A stretch of 43,100 nucleotides of DNA from Gemmataceae bacterium. GTDB lineage: Bacteria > Planctomycetota > Planctomycetia > Gemmatales > Gemmataceae. Under the pieces are notes generated by a model. That model ran no database searches. It was not told where the DNA came from and was given only the letters and a program-made list of their open reading frames with translations. Location: assembly GCA_022616435.1 (NCBI GenBank), contig JAKEET010000146.1, positions 1 to 43,100 of the forward strand, given 5' to 3'. Position numbers and translations under genes: made by a program. Shown here one piece after another: positions 30,446 through 38,769 of this stretch (its first letter is position 1; every line of letters begins with the position of its first letter).

Positions 30446-30658
30446 ATGCCTTTGCGAATGCGCGTCTACGACCGTGAGCCCATCGGCGCTGCGCTACGGC
30501 GCTTCAAGAAGCTGATGGAGCGGAGCGGCCTCATCAAAGAACTGCGCAAGCGCAAAGCCTATGAGAAACCGTGTGAGGTGCGGCGCCGCGCCAAGCTCCG
30601 CAAGCAAAGCGCCATTCGCAAGGGCAAGCTGGCGCCGCGCGCCAGGGCGCAGTGGTGA
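30446..30658 (+). CDS. rpsU: 30S ribosomal protein S21
   Basis: A 70-aa S21, recognisable from RVYDREPIGAALRRFKKLME, RSGLIKELRKRKAYEKPCEV and the very basic tail RRRAKLRKQSAIRKG. S21 joins the 30S late and helps initiation at the 16S anti-Shine-Dalgarno region. It lies between a STAS gene and a HATPase gene, so its expression may be tied to signalling genes. AAGGAG lies upstream (near 30435-30440). Confidence 0.94.
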   Translation: MPLRMRVYDREPIGAALRRFKKLMERSGLIKELRKRKAYEKPCEVRRRAKLRKQSAIRKGKLAPRARAQW

Positions 30659-30678
30659 GTAATCCTTCAGGTGCCTGC

Positions 30679-31431
30679 ATGAAATCCGCGCAGCCGGCGT
30701 CCCGTCGCGAGCCCGACCTCCAGGTTTTGCTGGCCTACGTCACCAACCTGGAGCTGGAGGTGGACCGGCTCCGCCGCGAGGGCCGATTCATGCAGAACCA
30801 GCTGCGCGAGACCTTGAAGTGGATGAGGACGTTGACCGCTCCTACCGCGACGCCCAGCGATTTGCCGCTGGCCGAAATCAATCGTGCCGCCGAAGAGTTC
30901 ACCACGGTGCTGCGCGACCTTCAGGAATTGTCCGCGTATCATCCGGCGCGCGATCAAGTGATCGCCATTGCGGTGCGGCCGCTCATCGAGCGCATCTTTC
31001 GCGTGCAGCAACGGCTGCAGTACGCCGCCGAGGTTGCGTTGCGCCTGGAACTGTCCATCGATTACGTGGACTGGTTTCCCGCGCGGCTCCGGCACATCCT
31101 GGACACGTTCCTTTCCAATGCCGTGAAATACCGCGACGACAGCAAAGCCGATATCTGGGTTCAGGTCGGCTTGCGGGCATTGCCGGACGCTTACGAGCTG
31201 TGCGTGTCGGACAACGGCATCGGCTTGCCCGCCCACAACAGCGCGGAGGTGCTCGAACTGGTGTACCGCGCCAGCCCGGCGCGCGAGGCCGATGTCGGCG
31301 TCGGACTGGCCGTCGTCAAGCTGCTCGTGGAACAGAGCGGCGGCAAACTCAGTGTGACTTCAGGCGAGGGTCAAGGGACGACCTTCCTGGCCGTGCTGCC
31401 GCGCTATGATGTGGACGATTATCTCACGTAG
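30679..31431 (+). CDS. HATPase_c protein (histidine kinase-like ATPase), no clear DHp His
   Basis: A 250-aa soluble protein. The N-terminus (LAYVTNLELEVDRLRREGRF) is a probable coiled coil. The C-terminal GHKL ATPase carries the N-box HILDTFLSNAVKYRDDSK, G1 SDNGIGLPA, G2 VGVGLAVVKLLVEQSGGKL and G3 GEGQGTTFLAVLP. The expected DHp phospho-His with a following helix is not obvious, so it may be an anti-sigma-type or unusual kinase. No membrane segment. The start is the ATG at 30679, with AGGTG ~6 nt upstream; an upstream GTG frame overlaps the rpsU stop. Follows rpsU and STAS genes. Confidence 0.8.
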   Translation: MKSAQPASRREPDLQVLLAYVTNLELEVDRLRREGRFMQNQLRETLKWMRTLTAPTATPSDLPLAEINRAAEEFTTVLRDLQELSAYHPARDQVIAIAVRPLIERIFRVQQRLQYAAEVALRLELSIDYVDWFPARLRHILDTFLSNAVKYRDDSKADIWVQVGLRALPDAYELCVSDNGIGLPAHNSAEVLELVYRASPAREADVGVGLAVVKLLVEQSGGKLSVTSGEGQGTTFLAVLPRYDVDDYLT

Positions 31432-31450
31432 CGGGCCTTGGAGACGGTCC

Positions 31451-31891
31451 ATGCCACGGATCATCCATCGTGGGCGCCGAACCAACGGGAGCCGAACCAA
31501 CGGGAAATCCGCGCGAGCGCGTGCCGTGCCGCCGCGGAAACCCGCCGGAAACTACACCGTCATCATTGAGGACATCGAAGCGCTGCGACTCGGCGCCGGC
31601 ATTGAAGATACTGCGCTCGCGGCGGCCGTTCGCCGCCTGCGTGCCGGCGCTCTGGTCAACCTCACCTTCCTGCCGCACCCCGAGGCAAGGCCGGGCCAAA
31701 CGCTGTCCGTGCGCATCACCAGCAGGAAAGGTCCGACGTTTCGCGGCACGCTCGTTGGGCGGCCGACCTCCGCAAGCCTGGCCGGGCTGCGCGTCGGCGC
31801 CGCACTGCGGTTCACCGCGGACCATATTCACTCGATCCTGAAACCTGCGCCTTCTGATACCTGTTCGCCTTCCCTGAGGACCGATCCATGA
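31451..31891 (+). CDS. Hypothetical protein
   Basis: A 146-aa protein starting MPRIIHRGRRTNG with a basic, repetitive N-terminus (GRRTNGSRTNGK, encoded by a direct repeat). The later part EDIEALRLGAGIEDT, then LVNLTFLP, GQTLSVRITSRKGPTFRGTL and LRVGAALRFTADHIHSIL has a beta-rich pattern somewhat like DUF2314. Family is not assigned. GGAGA lies upstream. It overlaps the next gene by 4 bp (ATGA) and probably belongs to the STAS-rpsU-HATPase operon. Confidence 0.7.
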   Translation: MPRIIHRGRRTNGSRTNGKSARARAVPPRKPAGNYTVIIEDIEALRLGAGIEDTALAAAVRRLRAGALVNLTFLPHPEARPGQTLSVRITSRKGPTFRGTLVGRPTSASLAGLRVGAALRFTADHIHSILKPAPSDTCSPSLRTDP

Positions 31892-32160
31892 TCACCAAAG
31901 CAATCACGTCTGCCCGCAGCGCCGATGACGCGCTGCCGCCCGTGTGGCGAACGACGCCGCTGGACAGCGATGAGTGCCGGCAACGCATCGCCATGCTGGG
32001 GCGGCGCATCACCGGGTACATTGATTTCATGTGTCAAACCACCGGCCCTGAAATTGCCTCGGCCGAGGCGCGCGAGAAAGCCGTGGCCGCCTTCTACGAA
32101 AAGCTGTTGTTCGTCGAGCGCCAGCTCGCGCGGATTCACGACGCGTTCCGACTGGTATGA
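31888..32160 (+). CDS. Hypothetical protein
   Basis: A 90-aa, mostly helical protein beginning MITKAITSARSADDAL. It includes CRQRIAMLGRRITGYIDFMC and ends LFVERQLARIHDAFRLV. No signal peptide, TM segment or known motif. Overlaps the preceding gene by 4 bp, so it is translationally coupled and likely the last gene of this operon. Confidence 0.68.
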   Translation: MITKAITSARSADDALPPVWRTTPLDSDECRQRIAMLGRRITGYIDFMCQTTGPEIASAEAREKAVAAFYEKLLFVERQLARIHDAFRLV

Positions 32161-32472
32161 CCGAGTGTGTGTAAAACTCGCAGGCGCAAGGCAAGTCATT
32201 AACGCCTTTGCCTGTATTTGGTTATGAACAACGCTCCGCTTGGCGCCGGGGTTGCGCCACCCAACCAGTCAGTCCGGTTCGTGAGAAAGTCCCGCCTGAT
32301 CTTGAACAACTTCACATTGGATAGTTTTGAACGCCTGGGCAAGAAGCCGCTGGCGCCTCATCGGCAGGCCCCGCAGACAGACCTTCGCGCTGCCGTTTCA
32401 TGATGTTATAACCGGCACGTTGGCCCGCGCTGGCGCTTCGGGCTGCCGCCGCCGGAATACAGGAGAAGACCC
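32161..32472. other. Intergenic region with repeat-derived segment
   Basis: No convincing gene. The 3' part (about 32415-32455) carries GTTGGCCCGCGCTGGCGCTT and a GC-rich continuation; on the other strand this translates to SPKRQRGP-like text, as seen in planctomycete repeats. No hairpin partner was found here. Confidence 0.5.
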
Positions 32473-33258
32473 ATGCGTTCGTTGTGCACTTGCGTGCTCG
32501 TCCTGGCCGTGGTTGCCGTCGCCGCGCCGGCGCAGAACCCGCCGGCCAGTCCGGCCCCGGCGCCGGCCGATCCGCGCCTCGACATCGTCCTGTCGAACTG
32601 GGAAAAGGCGATGCTCAACGTGCAGAGCCTGTCCGCCGAGGTCAAGCGCACCAAGCTCGACAAGACCTATCAAACGACCGAGCTGTTCGAGGGCACGGCG
32701 CACTACCTGCGCGGCGGCGCCGGCCAGACCAGCCGGGCCAGCATGGAGTTGTTCAAGAAGAGCCAACCGCAGGTGTTCGAGAAGTACCTGTGCACCGGCA
32801 ACTTCTTGTACGAGTGGGCGCCGGCCAGCAAGGTGATCCGCCGCCACGAGCTGCCGACGCCCAAGCAGGGCCAGCTCGCCGACGACAACTTCCTGTCGTT
32901 CCTGTTCGGCATGAAAGCCGAGCACGCCAAGGCCCGCTACCAGATGACCTACGTGCCCGCGCCCGCCAACGACAAGTGGTACCAGTACCTTCGCATCCAG
33001 CCGAAGCACGCCGCCGACAAGGTCGACTTCACCGAAGCCCGCCTGGTGCTGTTGGCGAGCAACTACCTCCCCCGGCAGCTCTGGTTCCTGCAACCCGAGG
33101 GGCACGAAGTGACCTGGGACTTCCCGCGCGTCACCTCGCCGTCCAACCTGGGCCCGCAGCACTTCGCCCATCCGCAATTGCCCGCCGACTGGAAGCTCGT
33201 CCCCGTCCCGCTGCAGAATCCCCAGCCGCGGGTGCTGCGCAATAGCGGGCAGAAGTGA
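32473..33258 (+). CDS. TIGR03009-type exported planctomycete protein
   Basis: A 261-aa protein with an N-terminal signal peptide (MRSLCTCVLVLAVVAVAAPA) followed by a Pro/Ala-rich linker. The core LDIVLSNWEKAMLNVQSLSA, ELFEGTAHYLRGGAG, FLYEWAPASKVIRRHELP and FLSFLFGMKAEHAKARYQM fits the planctomycete paralogous family TIGR03009, related to LolA-like lipoprotein carriers. Probably periplasmic; ligand unknown. Monocistronic in this window. Confidence 0.85.
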   Translation: MRSLCTCVLVLAVVAVAAPAQNPPASPAPAPADPRLDIVLSNWEKAMLNVQSLSAEVKRTKLDKTYQTTELFEGTAHYLRGGAGQTSRASMELFKKSQPQVFEKYLCTGNFLYEWAPASKVIRRHELPTPKQGQLADDNFLSFLFGMKAEHAKARYQMTYVPAPANDKWYQYLRIQPKHAADKVDFTEARLVLLASNYLPRQLWFLQPEGHEVTWDFPRVTSPSNLGPQHFAHPQLPADWKLVPVPLQNPQPRVLRNSGQK

Positions 33259-33805
33259 CGCCGGCGAGAATGCCAAGAATGCCACAGATGCCAATACTGG
33301 CAAACTGGCAAGCCGGGCTGACCGATTCCGTCTGTCTCAGATCCGAAGGACGTTCCGGATCACTCCCGGCGCTTCGAAGACCTCATGGCGTACACCCAAC
33401 GGGAAGTCTTTCTGGACGCCGCTCGGACCGTGTTGGCAGCCGTGGCATGATGGCAAGCTCCAACCCGATCGGCGCCGGGATCGAAGACCGCCGCTTGCAG
33501 CAACCACCATTGCCTCAACCAGTTGCGGCATCCGCCCATCGCGGCCAGTTTTCAAGCGCGCGTGAAAACTGGTGTTGCGCCGGTTACGGAAACCGATCGA
33601 AAATCGCCGCATGTCATGTTAGTAAATATGGTTGCGGCGAATTCGCCGTTAGCGCCCACGCACATTTGGTGGCAAGCTGGCAAACTGGCGAACTGGGCTG
33701 ACCGATTCAGTCTGTCGTAGGCAGGGTCGCCGACGACCAGCCACCCTCGACGCATATCATTGTATGGCTGCACCGCGTTGAGCAGGGCCGAAACCTTCAT
33801 GTACA
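33259..33805. repeat. Gene-poor interval bounded by 38-bp imperfect direct repeats
   Basis: Copies at 33299-33336 and 33679-33716 match at 34 of 38 positions (GGCTGACCGATTC core), spaced 380 bp. Between them is a perfect 10-bp inverted repeat (33545-33572, arms CCAGTTTTCA). A possible start MAYTQREVFLDAARTVLAAV at 33385 stops at TGA 33448. GC at third positions then falls away, so any gene is decayed. No transposase seen. Confidence 0.6.
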
Positions 33806-33847
33806 ATGGATAATGCTCCTGACGAACGGCCACGGCGACCTACGGCG

Positions 33848-34390
33848 ATGCCCCCACACGAAAAATGTCCTAACTGCCGTCAGAATATCGAAGACTGGCA
33901 CGTCGAATGGTACAAGACCGAAGGACCGTCGCTGTTCAAGGGACTGGCGGCAATGGACTGCCCGGTATGTGGTCAGCCTGTCGGTTTCCAACAAGGAAAA
34001 ATCGGAGTGGCGCCGCCCGGAGTTCCGGTGGTGAGACGCCACGCGGAAAAGGCCGCGGAGTGGGCCGTGTTGGGAGCAAAGTACGCGGGAGGGACATTGC
34101 TCGGGTATGTTTCCACTGCCGGACCGGGGCGCCAGTATGCGAACTACTGGACCCTTCGGGAAGTCCAGCAAGCTGACTTGAACGAGCAAGCAAAGAACCA
34201 GGGCCCTAGTCATGGCGATTCTAACTGCGGCGGAGCGGGATTTTCTGGACGTGTTTCTCCACGAGGCAACCACCTCGCCGTTCTTCAATGGGCCGGCCAC
34301 CAAGGCCCTCGACGCGATTGGTGTCGAATACCGAGACATCTCCTACCTTGCCTGGGCGTACGAGCAAGACGTTCCCCGCACCGGCTTTGA
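33848..34390 (+). CDS. Zinc-ribbon protein with run-on 3' end
   Basis: Starts MPPHEKCPNCRQNIEDWHVE, or 14 codons upstream at 33806. Two pairs CPNC and CPVC form a zinc ribbon within the first 45 residues; MDCPVCGQPVGFQQGKIG follows. Up to about residue 120 (NEQAKNQGP) the composition is normal. After that, the frame runs for ~60 codons inside the next gene, giving a Gly/Arg-rich tail that looks like an out-of-frame translation. The true protein probably ended near 34205, and a frameshift or lost stop extended it. Function unknown. Confidence 0.55.
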   Translation: MPPHEKCPNCRQNIEDWHVEWYKTEGPSLFKGLAAMDCPVCGQPVGFQQGKIGVAPPGVPVVRRHAEKAAEWAVLGAKYAGGTLLGYVSTAGPGRQYANYWTLREVQQADLNEQAKNQGPSHGDSNCGGAGFSGRVSPRGNHLAVLQWAGHQGPRRDWCRIPRHLLPCLGVRARRSPHRL

Positions 34391-34523
34391 GTTGGGCCAT
34401 GCGGCGGACATAGCCCCGCCGCTCCCGTGGCCGAATCGAGAATCGGCTCTGCGTCGCGACAACGAAATCCAACACGTCTGGGCCGAGAAACGGGAACCTG
34501 CCGTAACACCCAACGGGCCTTGA
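34212..34523 (+). CDS. Hypothetical protein
   Basis: A 103-aa protein starting MAILTAAERDFLDVFLHEAT, with TSPFFNGPATKALDAIGVEY and RDISYLAWAYEQD. Codon use is coherent in this frame over its whole length. No known domain; no signal peptide. It overlaps the extended end of the zinc-ribbon frame by ~179 nt; the pairing suggests a two-gene unit in which the first gene's end has changed. It converges with the LptD-like gene. Confidence 0.7.
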   Translation: MAILTAAERDFLDVFLHEATTSPFFNGPATKALDAIGVEYRDISYLAWAYEQDVPRTGFELGHAADIAPPLPWPNRESALRRDNEIQHVWAEKREPAVTPNGP

Positions 34524-34563
34524 ACCAAAGAGGTCCGGACCTGTCCTGACGACTCTGTCGCGT

Positions 34564-37500
34564 TTACCGCCGCGCCAGGCCGCCGCCCAGCGCCCCCGGC
34601 GCGAACCCGGGGTTGCGGTTGCCGCGGATCAGGTTGGGCACGATCTCGAATTGCACGCCAAAGTTGTTCAGGATCGAGTTGTACGACAGGCCGATGCTCA
34701 TCCGCAGGTCGGTGCCGATCCGCGTCAGCATCAGCGAGTAGTGCTGGTTGTCGGTGCCGAAGTCCCACAGGGTGCTCGCCGTGCCGGCGTACTTGGCGCT
34801 GAACGCGTAGGTCACCGACGCCACGACCGCCTTGCTTTCGAGCGGGTCGATCTGCCGATACCCCAGGTAGAAGCTGGTGTTGTCCGGCCGGCTGATCACG
34901 ATGCCGCCGTTGTAGACGCGCGGGCCGCCGTCGATGGTCTCGAACCAGCCGTCGCTCACGAGCGCCGTGCGGTCGCCGATGTTCCAGATCCAGTCGTACT
35001 CGATGATGCCCAGGGTCTCGCCAAAGTTGTCGCGGTTGGATTGCGGGAAGACCGACAGGCCCACGCCCAGCGTCATCCAGTCGACGACATGCTGGTTGCC
35101 CGGCATGCCGCGCTTGGTCTGCCAGCGCTGCCGCAGGTCCAGTTGCACCACGTTCATCTGATCGAGCGTCTCCAGGCGGTTGTCCACCAGGCGCCTGAGC
35201 GCGTAGAACTGCGGATCGAACAGCGCCGACGACGTCAAGAACGCGGCGTTCGCCGGGTTGACGTGCGGCTGCAGCGGGCGGATGTCGCGCAGGGCCTGGT
35301 CGGTGGCGTCGTCGTTGAGCCGGTCGAGCTGCGGCAAGGTGGTGAAGCGGGTGTTGCTGTCGGCGATGAAGTAGTTGCCGCTCAGCACGATCTTGTGGTA
35401 CAGGCCGCAGAGGTTGAAGAGCTCGCTGTCGACGTTGGGATAGAGCTTCGAGAACGGGATGCTGGAGCGCAGACCGGCGCCGCCGTAGGCGCGGCCCTGG
35501 TCGTCGCCGGTCAAGTCTTCCGTGAAATAAGCCAGGTCGAGCACCGTGTACGGCACGACCTTGAACGGCCCGGCCTGGAACGGCAGGCTCAGGTCTTGCC
35601 AGATGTCGAAGCGGCCGGTGTTGGTGGGGGCGTCGGTCGGCGAAAACGGAAACGCCGGGCCTTCCGCCGGGCGGAGCTGGGCATAGCCGGCGCTGGCGTG
35701 GAAGTTGTACGTGAACAGGTTGAAGAACTTCTCGCCGATCAGGTAGCCGTCGCCGCGCGGCAGCCATTCGGTTTCAGTAACCCAGCTGCGGACGCGCGGC
35801 TCGGCCAGGACCGACCAGGCCCAGCGGTCGATCTGCTGCTTGACGTACAGCGACGTTTCCTGGTTCAGATCGTTGTAGAACTCGTGCTGGTAGAACTGCT
35901 CCAGGAAGTTGCGGTCGCTGATGAGCGACGCCTGGGCCTGGACGCTGAAGCCCAGCGGGAGCTCCTGGATGTTCCACTTGCCCAGGAAGCGGCCGCGCCA
36001 CTCGGGATGCGTGACCGGCACGCGCGTGGTCGGATCGATGAAGATGTTCCGGCCGCGGTCGCCGCCGAGGATGTCGTCGCCCTGGTCGTACAGGCCCCAG
36101 GCGAGGATGCGGCTTTCGTGCCTGGCCGGGATGCCGAACAGCGACTTGCCGGAGCCGCGAAACTCGGTCCCCAGCGCCGGGCCGCGCTCGGTGAGGTAGT
36201 CGATCATCAGCTCCCAGCGCAGGTGGTCGGGGCGCTCGACGCCGATCAGGTCGAAGATGTCCCAGGTGGTGAGGACATGGAACCCGAAGATGCGGTTGGC
36301 GCCGAAGTTGACCGATTCGAGCGGGCCGAGCGGGTCTTCGATGGTGGTGCCCAGGTAGGGGAAGTAGAAGACCGGCACGCCTTCGACGCGGACCACCATG
36401 TCGCGGCCTTTGAGATAATGCTCCTTGTTGCGGACCGGCTCGCCGGTTTCCAGGTCGGTGAAGGTCAAGCCGAAGATGTTGCGGCGGGCGGTGTCGCGCT
36501 CCTCGATGGTGGCCTGGCGGACTTCGATCTTCAGGCCCGGATCGGACGGCAGGATCGTCGAGAAGACCTGCATCTGGTTGGTCTGGTAGAGGCGTTCGTT
36601 GAGCCGGAAGAACTCCTCGGCCTGGAAGTGGATGGGGTTGGGAATCTTGGGGTCGCGGATTTCGAGGTCGCCGCGGAGGGCGATGGCGACGTTGCGGCTG
36701 ACGTCGTAGTAGACCTCGTCGGCGCGGAGGATCTCGGTGACGCCGCCGGCCTTGGCCTTGGAGAGGGTGCGGATCTCGACGTTGCCGGTCAGGTAGAACT
36801 CGAGGTTGTCGCTGGTGCCGCCCTGCGTGCTCTGCATGTTGCTGAAGATCTCTTGCGGGTTCCCTTTGGTCCACAGAACCATGCGGTCGGCCTCGATGTC
36901 GAGGAAGCCCTTGGGGTCGCCCGGGTCGCCGACCGTGATGATGACGCCGGTGGGGACGATGATGGCGGTCTCGCCCCCCAGGTTATCGACCTTGGCGCTG
37001 ATGCCGAGCGACGTGCGCGGCTTGATCGAGAAGCGCCGCGGCGGGCCGCTCGGTTCGGGCCGCGGCGGCAGGGGCGCCGGCGCGGCCACGCTCGGCGCGA
37101 CTGGGCTCGGCGCGACCGGACTCGGCGCGATCGGAGTCGGTGTCGGCGCCGGCGGAATCGGCGCGACGTTCGGCGGAGGCGGCGGCGGCGGCTGGAGCGC
37201 CTGGACTTGCTGGATTGCGGATGCGCTGGGGACCGGCGGCAGCGGCGGCGGGATTGGCGCCAGCGGCGTCGCCGTCAGGTCCTTGGCCAACGGCTTGGGC
37301 GCCGGCGCGGCGGCGGCCGGCCGCGCGGCCTTCACCTGGAGCGCCCGCTGATAGAGCGGTTCCTTCGTGAGCGTGATTTGGCGAACTTCGCCTTCCGAAG
37401 CCGTGATGCGCAGGTCGCCGCGGGTCGCGAGCTGCACGATGGCGGTCTGCGCGACCTGCCGCCCCGGACCATTGTCGATCGTGACCGTGTCTTCGCCGTA

Positions 37501-37836
37501 GACTTCGACGCGATAGACGCCGGACTTCTCCTTGGCGTCCTCGTCCACCCACACCACGCCTTGCGGCATGCGCAGATTGACCAGACCCTGCTCGATCCAG
37601 GCCTGTCCGTGCAGGAAGAAGACGCGGCGGCCCCCCTCGGTCCAGGTGGCGATGTGGTCGGCCATCAGCCGGATTTGCTGAGCGTTGTCGGGAGTGGTCA
37701 GGTCCTGACGGACGACGTCCTGCCCGCGGACGGCGACGAGGCCGAGGCTAATCAGCGCCAGCGCCGCCGCGGCAGCGGCCAGCGTCGTCCGGCGCCGTTG
37801 TCGCGATCCTTGCGAAGCCACGGGTTCCTCCGGCAT
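34564..37836 (-). CDS. LptD/OstA-like outer membrane assembly protein
   Basis: A 1090-aa exported protein. Signal-anchor-like N-terminus (TTLAAAAAALALISLGLVAV) is followed by an OstA-like region, a long Pro/Ala-rich linker (about residues 165-265, repeated PIAPSPVAP-type text), a second OstA-like segment (FYLTGNVEIRTL, ILRADEVYYDVSRNVAIALR) and an LptD-type barrel with PVFYFPYLGTTIEDPLGPL. It should place lipopolysaccharide-like lipids at the outer leaflet. No lptA/lptE gene adjoins it. The barrel strands continue to the end (VQFEIVPNLIRGNRNPGF). Very long opposite-strand frames across it are shadows. Confidence 0.88.
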   Translation of the reverse strand: MPEEPVASQGSRQRRRTTLAAAAAALALISLGLVAVRGQDVVRQDLTTPDNAQQIRLMADHIATWTEGGRRVFFLHGQAWIEQGLVNLRMPQGVVWVDEDAKEKSGVYRVEVYGEDTVTIDNGPGRQVAQTAIVQLATRGDLRITASEGEVRQITLTKEPLYQRALQVKAARPAAAAPAPKPLAKDLTATPLAPIPPPLPPVPSASAIQQVQALQPPPPPPPNVAPIPPAPTPTPIAPSPVAPSPVAPSVAAPAPLPPRPEPSGPPRRFSIKPRTSLGISAKVDNLGGETAIIVPTGVIITVGDPGDPKGFLDIEADRMVLWTKGNPQEIFSNMQSTQGGTSDNLEFYLTGNVEIRTLSKAKAGGVTEILRADEVYYDVSRNVAIALRGDLEIRDPKIPNPIHFQAEEFFRLNERLYQTNQMQVFSTILPSDPGLKIEVRQATIEERDTARRNIFGLTFTDLETGEPVRNKEHYLKGRDMVVRVEGVPVFYFPYLGTTIEDPLGPLESVNFGANRIFGFHVLTTWDIFDLIGVERPDHLRWELMIDYLTERGPALGTEFRGSGKSLFGIPARHESRILAWGLYDQGDDILGGDRGRNIFIDPTTRVPVTHPEWRGRFLGKWNIQELPLGFSVQAQASLISDRNFLEQFYQHEFYNDLNQETSLYVKQQIDRWAWSVLAEPRVRSWVTETEWLPRGDGYLIGEKFFNLFTYNFHASAGYAQLRPAEGPAFPFSPTDAPTNTGRFDIWQDLSLPFQAGPFKVVPYTVLDLAYFTEDLTGDDQGRAYGGAGLRSSIPFSKLYPNVDSELFNLCGLYHKIVLSGNYFIADSNTRFTTLPQLDRLNDDATDQALRDIRPLQPHVNPANAAFLTSSALFDPQFYALRRLVDNRLETLDQMNVVQLDLRQRWQTKRGMPGNQHVVDWMTLGVGLSVFPQSNRDNFGETLGIIEYDWIWNIGDRTALVSDGWFETIDGGPRVYNGGIVISRPDNTSFYLGYRQIDPLESKAVVASVTYAFSAKYAGTASTLWDFGTDNQHYSLMLTRIGTDLRMSIGLSYNSILNNFGVQFEIVPNLIRGNRNPGFAPGALGGGLARR

Positions 37837-38070
37837 GAATTCGAGCCGGGGAATATCGAAGACGACTGCGCGCTGTCAAGGGCAGCCGGGTGAGTTGCGA
37901 AGCCTGTCAAGCTGCGGAAGCTGCGGATGAAGTGGGGCAGACGTTCCAGATTTCAGTTCCGAGGGACTTGGGCGCCATGCCCACGGCGTTGCATGGGCAT
38001 GAGCCGCGACCAAACGAACTACCGGTTTTCGCCTTCCCTTTTTCCCAATCCCACCCTATCGTCCTCTTTC

Positions 38071-38739
38071 ATGAGATGGCCCCTCGACCGCTGTCGCCGC
38101 CGCCTCGCCTGGGCATGCCTGCTCATCGCGGGTTGTGCCACGGCCTCGACCACGGAGCGGGTGCAACTCTATAACGACGACGGCGTCTATCTCTTTGCCC
38201 AGGGGCAATACCGCCCCGCCCTGGAGTGCTTCGAGTTGGCGCTGACGCTCCATCCGGACGACGACGCCCTGCTGTTCAACGCCGGCCAATGTCACGACCG
38301 CCTGGGCCACGCCCAGACGGCCGAGAAGTACTATGTGGAATGTTTGCAGCGCTCGGCCAGGCACGTGGAGGCCCGGCAAGCGTACGTCGCCCTGCTGTCG
38401 CGCACCGGCCGGGCCGATCAGGCGAATCAGTTGATCGACGACTGGCTGACGCAGCAACCCGACGTGGCCGACGGCTACGCGCTCGACGCCTGGCGTCTGC
38501 GGCAGCAGAACGCGATCCCGCAAGCCCAGGCGCGCTTGCAGCAAGCGCTGGCGCGCGACCCGCACCACAGCCGGGCGTTGACCGAGCTGGCGCTCCTCTA
38601 CGAGCAGACCGGCATGCCCGACCGGGCCTATGTGCTCTACGAGCGCATCCTGGCCCGCGATCCGCGGCAGCATGAGGTCGCGCAGCGGCTCGAGCAGTTG
38701 AAGGAGAAAGGCGTCAAACGGCCGCTGCCGGAGCAATAG
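38071..38739 (+). CDS. TPR lipoprotein
   Basis: A 222-aa protein. Lipobox LLIAGC places the lipidated Cys near residue 20 (start MRWPLDRCRRRLAWACLLIA). Four or five TPR units follow: YNDDGVYLFAQGQYRPALEC, LLFNAGQCHDRLGHAQTAEK, ARQAYVALLSRTGRADQANQ, and ALTELALLYEQTGMPDRAYV. TPR proteins mediate protein contacts, here probably in the periplasm. The longer frame starting at 37927 lacks a signal peptide and is rejected. The next gene follows ~30 nt later. Confidence 0.82.
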   Translation: MRWPLDRCRRRLAWACLLIAGCATASTTERVQLYNDDGVYLFAQGQYRPALECFELALTLHPDDDALLFNAGQCHDRLGHAQTAEKYYVECLQRSARHVEARQAYVALLSRTGRADQANQLIDDWLTQQPDVADGYALDAWRLRQQNAIPQAQARLQQALARDPHHSRALTELALLYEQTGMPDRAYVLYERILARDPRQHEVAQRLEQLKEKGVKRPLPEQ

Positions 38740-38769
38740 CGGGCAAGGCCAATGGCGCCGAGGTGAATC

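Noticed and set aside
33385..33720. Second possible in-frame TGA (33448) after MAYTQREVFLDAARTVLAAV
   Set aside because: No Cys context, no recognisable protein on either side, weak codon bias after the TGA; it looks like a decayed gene or chance frame, not Sec decoding.
34651..37893. 1080-codon open frame on the plus strand opposite the LptD-like gene
   Set aside because: It is an antisense shadow produced by high GC at third positions; its translation is low-complexity Val/Arg/Ala-rich with no domain, whereas the minus strand encodes a clear outer-membrane protein.
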